Part shown: in pieces, positions 55,220 through 62,110 of the stretch
Layout: each line of letters starts with the position of its first letter
Position numbering within the stretch: position 1 is the first letter of the stretch
Assembly (NCBI RefSeq): GCF_017301735.1
Contig: NZ_CP071090.1
Coordinates: forward strand, 3,214,001-3,278,000
DNA length: 64,000 bases
Origin: Pyxidicoccus parkwaysis
Lineage (GTDB): Bacteria; Myxococcota; Myxococcia; Myxococcales; Myxococcaceae
Direction of reading: 5' to 3'
Program-made: the position numbers and the translations under genes
Notes under the pieces: generated by a model
Seen by the model: the letters and a program-made list of their open reading frames with translations, nothing else
What the model was told of the DNA's origin: nothing
Databases searched by the model: none

Positions 55220-57139
55220 ATGTTCCAGCTTCGTCGCCCCCTCGTTGCGAGCGTCCTCTGCTTCCTCTTCCTGGCCCCCCATCGCGGCGCGCATGCGCTG
55301 GATGCCGGTACGCCCGTTCGTGACGCCGGGGTGCCCCTGCCCGCCATCGCGCCGCCGTCGCTCGAGGCCCGTGTCCAGGCCATCTCCGAGGCCTTCGAGG
55401 AACGGCGACGCAAGCATGGTGTTCCCGGCGCCGCCCTCGTCATCGTCGCGCAGGGGAGGGTGGTGCTGATGCGGGGCTTCGGGGCTCGAGACGTGGAGCG
55501 CGAGCTGCCTGTCACCGCCGATACCCGCTTCCTCATCGGCAGCGTGACGAAGTCCTTCACCTCCGCGCTGGCGGGCCTGTCGGTGGAGGAGCAGCGCCTC
55601 GACCTGGACGAGCCGCTGCGGCGGTACCTGCCCGACTTCCAATGGAAGGATGCGGAGCTCCGCCGCGCGCTGACACTACGAGACCTGCTCTGCCACCGCA
55701 GCGGCCTGGACCGGGCGGGAGACAAGGCCATGGGCTTTGGCGTCCTCACCCGCGCCGAGCTCCTCCAGTTGCTCGCCCGCGCCGAGCCGGGTGCGCCCCT
55801 CCGGGCGAGCTTCGGCTACAGCAACCTGGGCTACGTGGTGGTCGGCGAGGCGCTGGCCGCGGCATACGGAGCCCCCTACGAGCAGCTCGTCGAGCAGAAG
55901 CTCCTCCAGCCGCTGGGCATGAGCGCGTCGGGCTTCGGACGCCCTGCCCAGGAGTCATCCGCGGAGCCCTCCCGGGGCTATGAGCGGCGCGGAGGAGACC
56001 CCACGCGCGTCGCCCCCTACGTGGCGGGCCGCCATGACACGCTGCTCGAGGACTCCGCGGCCGGAGCCCTCTTCAGCACGGCGCGGGACATGGCCCGCTG
56101 GCTGCGGATGCTCACGGAGCGGGGGACGCTCGACGGGCAGCGACTGCTCCAGGCCTCCACCGTCGAAGAGCTCTGGCGCGAGCACCTCAAGACGGGCTGG
56201 GGAAATGGCAACCCGGGCTATGCGCTGGGGTGGTTCACCCGTCAGTGGCGCGGGCAGCCGCTGGTGGAACACGGCGGAAATGTCGGCGGCTTCGAGACGT
56301 CGGTCGAGCTCATCCCCTCCCAGGGCGTGGGCTTCGTGATGCTCACCAACGTCACCGCCTCACCGCTGCGCAGGGAGGCCCGGGAGCTCGTCTTCTCGCG
56401 GCTGTTGGACCTCCCCGAGCCACCGCCCGCGCCGGCCGCGTCGCCCTCTCCGGAGCCCGTTCCCGCCTCCAGCCCGGTCCCTCTCACCGTGGACGCGCTG
56501 ATGAACCGGATGATCCGCGCGCAGGGAGGCAGGGGACGTCTGTCGTCGCTCGGCGGTTACGAGGTGCGCTCGCGGGTCCGGTATCCCCAGCAGGCCCTCG
56601 AGAGCGAGCTGGTGCTGACCTCCGGGAACGGCCACGGCTACCACCAGGTGGAGACGTACTCCGCGCTGGGCAAGCCGCTGGGCCGCGAGGAGTTCTGGCT
56701 CAGCGGTGACGAGGCGTGGTTCGGCAAGGCCGCCGTGGGCGAGCCCGTGGTGGCCAGGGCGCTGTCGAAGGAGCTCGCACTGGAGAACCGGCGCGCGCTC
56801 GCGCTCGATGGCGACCTGCGCTGGAAGACGGAGTGGGCGAGGGTGGAGCTCACCGGCATGTCCGAAGTGGACGGAGAGCCGTGCTACGTGCTGCGCCGGA
56901 GCGCCCCGGACAGCGACCCGGTGGAGGACCTCGTCTCCACGCGCCGCTTCGTGGTGCTGCTGCGCCGCCAGGGCGAGGCGAGCGAGAAGTACTCGGACTT
57001 CCGCAAGGTGGGCGGCCTCCTGCTTCCCTTCCGCACAGAGGTCCACCAACCGGGAGGCATGAGCTCGGTGCGGGAGGTGACGTCCTGGAAGCTCGGTGTG
57101 CGGACGCGCGACCTCGACTTCCGACCTCCGCAAAATTGA
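55220..57139 (+). CDS. Secreted beta-lactamase-family serine hydrolase with C-terminal domain
   Basis: ATG 55220 gives 639 residues with a signal peptide ending near AHA-LDAG. The hydrolase domain (about 55-400) has SxxK (Ser108-Lys111 in GSVTKSF), YSN at 200 and HGG at 351, complete for the class C beta-lactamase/esterase/peptidase family. A Pro-rich linker leads to a C-terminal domain (about 440-639) resembling outer-membrane lipoprotein-sorting (LolA-like) folds. Substrate unknown; antibiotic cleavage is not implied. It sits behind a sigma-54 promoter. Confidence 0.93.
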   Translation: MFQLRRPLVASVLCFLFLAPHRGAHALDAGTPVRDAGVPLPAIAPPSLEARVQAISEAFEERRRKHGVPGAALVIVAQGRVVLMRGFGARDVERELPVTADTRFLIGSVTKSFTSALAGLSVEEQRLDLDEPLRRYLPDFQWKDAELRRALTLRDLLCHRSGLDRAGDKAMGFGVLTRAELLQLLARAEPGAPLRASFGYSNLGYVVVGEALAAAYGAPYEQLVEQKLLQPLGMSASGFGRPAQESSAEPSRGYERRGGDPTRVAPYVAGRHDTLLEDSAAGALFSTARDMARWLRMLTERGTLDGQRLLQASTVEELWREHLKTGWGNGNPGYALGWFTRQWRGQPLVEHGGNVGGFETSVELIPSQGVGFVMLTNVTASPLRREARELVFSRLLDLPEPPPAPAASPSPEPVPASSPVPLTVDALMNRMIRAQGGRGRLSSLGGYEVRSRVRYPQQALESELVLTSGNGHGYHQVETYSALGKPLGREEFWLSGDEAWFGKAAVGEPVVARALSKELALENRRALALDGDLRWKTEWARVELTGMSEVDGEPCYVLRRSAPDSDPVEDLVSTRRFVVLLRRQGEASEKYSDFRKVGGLLLPFRTEVHQPGGMSSVREVTSWKLGVRTRDLDFRPPQN

Positions 57140-57243
57140 CGCGTGGGAGGCCCCTGCTACGGTGCGCCACACGCCTGTAGCACCGGGCGGATTCTGCAAG
57201 GACGTCGCGACGGACACCCACGGCAACGCACAGGAGCGGACAC

Positions 57244-57402
57244 ATGCGCGGTGTGATCACCCTGCGGGACGTGGTGGCCAACCTGGGCGTCGTGCTCCGC
57301 GAGTTCGGCGCGCTCTGCGTCGTGCGCTGCCTGCTCGCCTCGCTGCGCCGCAAGCAGACGACGTTCCTCGAAATCGCGCTGCGCCCCCCAGAGTCCCATT
57401 GA
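57244..57402 (+). CDS. Small 52-residue protein coupled to the next gene
   Basis: ATG 57244 follows AGGAG by eight bases; the frame ends in TGA, which shares its A with the next gene's ATG (TGATG). The product (MRGVITLRDVVANL start) is amphipathic and has two Cys near ALCVVRCL. It has no recognised family. Its stop-start overlap indicates translational coupling and suggests it acts with the barrel protein or simply paces its translation. Confidence 0.7.
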   Translation: MRGVITLRDVVANLGVVLREFGALCVVRCLLASLRRKQTTFLEIALRPPESH

Positions 57403-58133
57403 TGCTTCGCCGCCTCCTTCCGTCGCTCACCCTGCTCCTCGCCGCTCCCGCCTTCGCCCAGGACCCCGAGCCCGAGTCTTCCGAGGAAGAAGTCTCCACG
57501 TCGCTCAACGGAGTGGGGCGCATCTCCATCCAGGCCGGCTACCGCTACACGTCCAACGAGACGTTCTACAAACGGTGGTACGGCCAGGTGGCCTTTCCCC
57601 AGGACCCGCAGCTGCCCCGGGCCCGCGAGGCCTCGGGTGGGCCGCTCGCGGTGGGCTCCTTCGCTTACGCCATCACCGACCTGGTGGAGCTGGGCATCGA
57701 CCTGTTCGCCACGGGCGGGCGGCTCTACATCAACACGCCCGACGGCGAGCAGCACCTCGACACCCTGACCTACGGCGCCGCCGTGGGCCTGCGCTTCCAG
57801 ACGGTGCTGCCCGAGGTAGGGCCGTACGGGCTCGTGCCCTTCGCGGGCATCCTCACCGGCCCCTCGCTCGTCTCCTCGAAGCGCCAGGGGCAGACCCTCC
57901 AGGAGAGCACCACCCAGATGTGGCTGGGCTCCCTGGGCGCCACGCTGCGCCTGTCGCCGCGCTGGGGCGTCACGGCCGAGTACCGGCTGGCCTTCATCCG
58001 GGGGCCCGTGGCGCCTTTTGACGCCGAGAAGGACAAGCCGAGCAGCTTCAGCAACGGCGGCAGCTGGATGTCGGTGGGGGTGACGTACAGCTTTCCGCCC
58101 GAGCCGTCGCGGCCCCTGCCAGGAAGTCTGTAG
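57402..58133 (+). CDS. Predicted outer-membrane beta-barrel protein
   Basis: The 243-residue product has a signal peptide (MLRRLLPSLTLLLAAPAFAQ) and then alternating strands with aromatic ends (ISIQAGYRYTS, AVGLRFQ, VTAEYRLAFIRG), finishing in MSVGVTYSF, a C-terminal pattern typical of barrels. Family not recognised. Its start overlaps the stop of the 52-residue gene. Confidence 0.85.
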   Translation: MLRRLLPSLTLLLAAPAFAQDPEPESSEEEVSTSLNGVGRISIQAGYRYTSNETFYKRWYGQVAFPQDPQLPRAREASGGPLAVGSFAYAITDLVELGIDLFATGGRLYINTPDGEQHLDTLTYGAAVGLRFQTVLPEVGPYGLVPFAGILTGPSLVSSKRQGQTLQESTTQMWLGSLGATLRLSPRWGVTAEYRLAFIRGPVAPFDAEKDKPSSFSNGGSWMSVGVTYSFPPEPSRPLPGSL

Positions 58134-58244
58134 GGGAGGCGGGCGGGCGGGGCCCGTCTGTCTGCTTTCCGGAAATGGACCGGCCGCGCGGGGCTGTTCC
58201 GCTCCGGAATTTATATCGCCATACGCCCCGGAGAACTCCTTACG

Positions 58245-59252
58245 ATGCGTGAGTCGGCCGAAGTCGTTTCCGCGCCCAGGAAGATGTCCATGCCAGAGCA
58301 GCCGAAGACCGATGTGGAGAAGGAGCTGGCGGACCTCCGCCGCGAAATCGTCGAGGCCCGAAACCTCGTCATCAAGAGCGACAACCTGCTGAAGAACCTC
58401 CACGCGGAGGTGAAGGCGGTGGGCAAGCGCCACGAGGACTTCCAGAAGCGCCAGTGGATTTCGTCCGCGGCGGCGTACGTCCTCTTCGCCGTCATCGCCG
58501 TGGGCGCCGCGCTGATGATTACCGGCGCGCGCAGCTCCAGCGCCAACAGCGAGCGCGAGCGGCTGGAGAAGATGGTCGCCGACCTGTCCACGCAGCTCGA
58601 GAAGCAGCGCACGGACCTGGCCTCGCACCAGACGGCCCAGCGCGCCGCGGGCGAGGTCTACAAGATGATGACCACGCTCCCCGGCGACGAGCGCCTCAAG
58701 GGCATCGACGCGCTGGTGAAGCTGGACACCTCGCGCCTGTCCACGCTGGAGCGCCAGGCCCTCAATGACCGCGCCGCCATGCTGCGCCGCGAGACGGGCG
58801 ACGCCGCCTTCGAGCGCGGGAAGATTGCCTTCCGCAAGAACGAGATGTCCTCCGTCATCTCGGAGATGGAGCGCTTCCTGGCCATGAACCCGCCGCAGGA
58901 GCAGGCGCTGGACGCGTCCTTCTTCCTCGGCACGGCGTACAACAACACCAAGCAGCACGACAAGGCGGTGCCCATGCTGGCCCGCTTCGTCGAGGGCGAC
59001 AAGTCGTCCAAGACGCGCGACTACGCCATGCTGCTGCTGGCCCAGTCGTACCAGGAGGTCGGTCAGATGGAGAAGGCGCTGGAGACCGCGCGTGACGCCG
59101 CCGGCGCCTACCCCAACAGCCAGTACCAGCCGCAGTTCCGCGGCCGCATCGCCACCGTGAAGCGCGCCATGGGTGGCCCCGAGGCCGCTCCGGCCGCCCC
59201 CGCGGCGGTGCCAGCCGCCGCGCCGCAGGCGGCCTCGCCCGCCGGCCAGTAG
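58245..59252 (+). CDS. Membrane-anchored coiled-coil/TPR protein
   Basis: The 335-residue product has an N-terminal coiled coil (about 22-70), one membrane helix (about 72-93) and a C-terminal domain of TPR-like repeats (FFLGTAYNNTKQHDKAVPML and AQSYQEVGQMEKALE). An Ala/Pro-rich tail ends it. The ATG at 58245 is used, with ATG 58284 possible. Function unknown; scaffold or assembly role is typical. Confidence 0.85.
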   Translation: MRESAEVVSAPRKMSMPEQPKTDVEKELADLRREIVEARNLVIKSDNLLKNLHAEVKAVGKRHEDFQKRQWISSAAAYVLFAVIAVGAALMITGARSSSANSERERLEKMVADLSTQLEKQRTDLASHQTAQRAAGEVYKMMTTLPGDERLKGIDALVKLDTSRLSTLERQALNDRAAMLRRETGDAAFERGKIAFRKNEMSSVISEMERFLAMNPPQEQALDASFFLGTAYNNTKQHDKAVPMLARFVEGDKSSKTRDYAMLLLAQSYQEVGQMEKALETARDAAGAYPNSQYQPQFRGRIATVKRAMGGPEAAPAAPAAVPAAAPQAASPAGQ

Positions 59253-59263
59253 CCCGGGCAGCC

Positions 59264-59320
59264 GGGCCCCTGACACACACCATCAGGGGCCCACAAACTC
59301 CCACCGGTCAACGGTGGGAG
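59264..59320 (+). terminator. Two tandem hairpins after the TPR gene
   Basis: A perfect 10-bp stem GGGCCCCTGA/TCAGGGGCCC (59264-59273 with 59283-59292) is followed by a perfect 9-bp stem CTCCCACCG/CGGTGGGAG (59298-59306 with 59312-59320). Neither has a T tract. They may be termination, processing or stability elements. Confidence 0.55.
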
Positions 59321-59337
59321 GACACGGAAGCGTTGCC

Positions 59338-59374
59338 ACACGGGGTCCACGGTCGTAAGACCTGGGCCCCGTGT
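59338..59374 (+). promoter_or_regulatory. Long hairpin enclosing the next gene's start codon
   Basis: ACACGGGGTCCA (59338-59349) pairs with TGGGCCCCGTGT (59363-59374, one G-T), and after one bulged base GGTC (59351-59354) pairs with GACC (59359-59362) around a GTAA loop: 16 pairs in all. The GTG at 59371 lies in the stem, and there is no clear ribosome site. Consistent with translational control or a terminator abutting the gene. Confidence 0.5.
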
Positions 59375-59883
59375 CCGTTCCAGACCCTCGCAAAGACCCT
59401 CGCTTCCGCCGTTACCGCGGCGCCGCGTACGGTGTGCACATCGCGCTCGCCAGCGTCTTCTCGCTGTGGATCATCTGGAACGTGAGCCGCTCGGTGGCGG
59501 CCATGACGCCGGAGAAGCTCCCCCCGGCGCCCGAGCTGCTCACCTTCCGCGAGTGCCTCGACGGCGCGCAGGCGCTGTGGGCGGACCTGGAGTCCGAGCG
59601 CGAGAAGCTGGTGCGCGTGTCGCCCGCGAGCAAGGTGGACCAGCAGTGGATGGCCTTCCGCACTGGCTGGCTGGAGCGGCTGCGTCAGCGCGAGTCCATG
59701 TGCGGGCTCACGTCGCGCGACAGGCAGACGCTGCGCGCGGTGTACCGCCGCCTGGAGGGCGTGCAGGACCTCTACACCATCCACGCGGTGCAGTACGCGG
59801 GCGAGGTGGGCGGCGCGGTGGACGCGCTGCACGCCGCCTTCGCCACCGCGCGCCAGGACCCGGGCGCGGGCAAGCTGCCCTGA
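59371..59883 (+). CDS. Single-pass membrane protein of unknown function
   Basis: GTG 59371 gives 170 residues: a basic N-terminus (DPRKDPRFRRYRG), one membrane helix (about 20-40) and a helical periplasmic or cytoplasmic tail rich in charged residues. The start codon lies in a strong hairpin and has no ribosome site, so a downstream GTG near 59431 could be used instead, but it would cut the basic stretch and move the start close to the helix. No family recognised. It follows a TPR-protein gene and precedes, convergent, a lipoprotein. Confidence 0.7.
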   Translation: MSVPDPRKDPRFRRYRGAAYGVHIALASVFSLWIIWNVSRSVAAMTPEKLPPAPELLTFRECLDGAQALWADLESEREKLVRVSPASKVDQQWMAFRTGWLERLRQRESMCGLTSRDRQTLRAVYRRLEGVQDLYTIHAVQYAGEVGGAVDALHAAFATARQDPGAGKLP

Positions 59884-59892
59884 GCGTACCGC

Positions 59893-61524
59893 TCACCGCA
59901 CCGGAATCAGTGCGGTGTAGCGGCCCTCCTGGTCCGACACCGCCTGCGACAGCAGCACCGAAGAGGGCTGCCCCTCCACCGTCACCACCCGGTAGAAGCG
60001 GATGGAGGCATAGGCCGCGCCCTTCCGGGTCCCCGCGTCCGCGGCGAGCTCCGTCACCCGGCCGCTGACGGTGCGCCCCTTCTGCAGCGGGAAGGTGGCC
60101 AGCACCTGCTCCGTGACGTCGTCGCCGGGCAGCACGGTGACGGTGCGGCTGACGCGCGGAAGGTTCTCCGTGGGCACGAAGTCCACGCGGTACACGGCCG
60201 GGTCCAACCGCAGCCGGAAGGTGCCGGTGTCGTCCGTGGTGCCCAGCGCCTCGCCGCCCGCGGGCGGGCGGGGCCAGCCCGGCACCTGGCCGATGGGCTC
60301 GGCCAGCACGCGCACGCCCGGCGCGGCGGTGAGGTTGTCCGGCAGCAGCAGCGTGCCCCTCAGGACGCGGCGGTCCGGGCAGAGCACGTCCGGCAGCGCG
60401 ACGCCGGTGCGCGGCACCTCCACCGGCAGCACCGTGAGGCCCGACGTGCTGCCCGGCGGCGGCACCACCACCAGCGACAGCGTCCCGCCCGGCGCGGACG
60501 GCAGCGTGTCCGCCGCGAAGCGCCCCTCCGTGCCGGTGGTGGCCAGCGGGCCATGGAACGTTCCGCCTCCGCCCACCTCGCCCTGGAGCGACACGGTGGC
60601 GCCGGGAATCGGCCGTCCATTCAAACCCACCACACGGCCCGTCACGCGCACCGGCGTGCCGTAGTCGCCCAGCGCCAGCGGCGCGGTGAGCGGCGCGCGC
60701 GGGTCCACGGTGAAGGTCTTCTGCGGCACCCACGGGGCCTCGCCGCTGGCCGTCACCCGCAGCAGCACGGCGGAGCGCTGCGCCGCTTCGCCGGGAATGA
60801 CGACGGTGAAGTCCCCCGTGCCCCGAGTCACCGGCACGCGCTGGGACAGCGCCGTCAGGTCCGAGTCCAGCGCCTGGATTTCGAGCGGCGCGTCCACCAG
60901 CACGCCGCCCTGGCGCTCCACGCGGCCACTCAGCCGTGCCAGCGTGTTCGCGGCGGGCAGCACCAGGTCCAGCGGTGCCGAGGCACCGGGCTCCACGTGG
61001 CTCTGGCCGCGGACGGGAGGCACCTCCAGGTCGTCCGGGGACAGCGTCACGGTGTACAGCCCCGTGCCCACCGGCAGTGTCCACGCGCCGTTGGTGGGCA
61101 CCAGCGTGGCGTCGTACTGCCGCGTGACGCCGGGCAACAGGAGGCTCTCGCCCGCGGCGCGCAGGTGGAGGACCTCGTTGTAGTTGCGCATGACGACGCC
61201 CCCGTCCTCCGAGGGCAGCGTGGTGGCTCGCACCACCCGGCCCGCCACTTCCGCGGGCTCGGCCAGCCTCAGGTTCTGCTCCGGCCGCAGGTTGTCCACG
61301 CGGAAGTCCTGGGCGTGGCTGCGCGCCGGCGGGTTGGGCACCACCTCCACGACGATGTCGCGGCCCGGGTCTCCACACCCGTCGGGGAAGCAGATTTCAT
61401 TCACCCCGCACTCGGCATCCGAGCTGCACACGAGCTGGCTGGGGTCCGGCTCCTCCTCCAGCAGCGCGCAGCCGGCACCCGCGAGCAGCGCCAGCAGCAC
61501 GAGCGCCGCGCCCCGGCGTGTCAC
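59893..61524 (-). CDS. Lipoprotein with carboxypeptidase-regulatory-like domains
   Basis: The GTG at 61524 overlaps the upstream stop (GTGA), giving 543 residues. The lipobox is LLAGAGC and a short Cys cluster follows (CSSDAECGVNEIC). The rest holds several beta-sandwich units, clearest in VTGRVVGLNGRPIPGATVSL, the carboxypeptidase-regulatory-like fold often found in secreted adhesins and receptors. No catalytic site. It is cotranscribed and coupled with the lipoprotein upstream. Confidence 0.87.
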   Translation of the reverse strand: MTRRGAALVLLALLAGAGCALLEEEPDPSQLVCSSDAECGVNEICFPDGCGDPGRDIVVEVVPNPPARSHAQDFRVDNLRPEQNLRLAEPAEVAGRVVRATTLPSEDGGVVMRNYNEVLHLRAAGESLLLPGVTRQYDATLVPTNGAWTLPVGTGLYTVTLSPDDLEVPPVRGQSHVEPGASAPLDLVLPAANTLARLSGRVERQGGVLVDAPLEIQALDSDLTALSQRVPVTRGTGDFTVVIPGEAAQRSAVLLRVTASGEAPWVPQKTFTVDPRAPLTAPLALGDYGTPVRVTGRVVGLNGRPIPGATVSLQGEVGGGGTFHGPLATTGTEGRFAADTLPSAPGGTLSLVVVPPPGSTSGLTVLPVEVPRTGVALPDVLCPDRRVLRGTLLLPDNLTAAPGVRVLAEPIGQVPGWPRPPAGGEALGTTDDTGTFRLRLDPAVYRVDFVPTENLPRVSRTVTVLPGDDVTEQVLATFPLQKGRTVSGRVTELAADAGTRKGAAYASIRFYRVVTVEGQPSSVLLSQAVSDQEGRYTALIPVR

Positions 61525-62072
61525 CGGCAGTCCCCCTGCACCGTGTTCACCACCCACGCGTACGTGGTGACGAACCCCGGGTTCTGGAGCGTGGTGCCGT
61601 CCGGCAGTTGCATCGTCTCAGACCTTGGCACCCGGTCCACCAGCGCGGTGTCGCTGACGAGCGCCTCCACCAGGTGGGGGCCCGGCGTGCCCAGCGGGTT
61701 GTTGGCGGAGGCGAGGCTGATGAGCAGCGTGCCCCGGTCCGCGCGCCGCGGCTCGTTGGTGGGCGCCAGCGCGTACTGACGGTAGGGCTGGCGCGGGTCC
61801 TGCGGGTTGTAGTCCACGAACCAGTTCACCACGAGGCTGTCGTCCACGTCCGGGTCTTCCACCACGACTTCGAACGTGAGGTCGCACTGCTGCCCGGCGC
61901 CGAAGTTGGAGATGATGCGCGTCTGCGGCGTCACCAGGCTCTCGATGATGCGCGGGGGCCGGTTCATGAACTCGGGGATGCTGTCGAGCTGGGTGTCGTC
62001 CTGGGGAATGAGGCATCCCGTCGCGCCCCACGCCACGAGCACCAGCAGCCCCGCCCAGGTCTGTCGCCGCAT
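61521..62072 (-). CDS. Small lipoprotein of unknown function
   Basis: ATG 62072 has GGAG six bases upstream, giving 183 residues; ATG 62084 is also possible. The lipobox is AWGATGC. Residues further on (CDLTFEVVVEDPDVDDSL) have the look of a beta-sandwich. It lies 38 bases after the FHA activator gene and its stop overlaps the next gene, forming one probable operon. Confidence 0.85.
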   Translation of the reverse strand: MRRQTWAGLLVLVAWGATGCLIPQDDTQLDSIPEFMNRPPRIIESLVTPQTRIISNFGAGQQCDLTFEVVVEDPDVDDSLVVNWFVDYNPQDPRQPYRQYALAPTNEPRRADRGTLLISLASANNPLGTPGPHLVEALVSDTALVDRVPRSETMQLPDGTTLQNPGFVTTYAWVVNTVQGDCR

Positions 62073-62110
62073 CGTGCGCTCCATCGTCCGTCCAGGCCGC
62101 TCGCGAGGCA

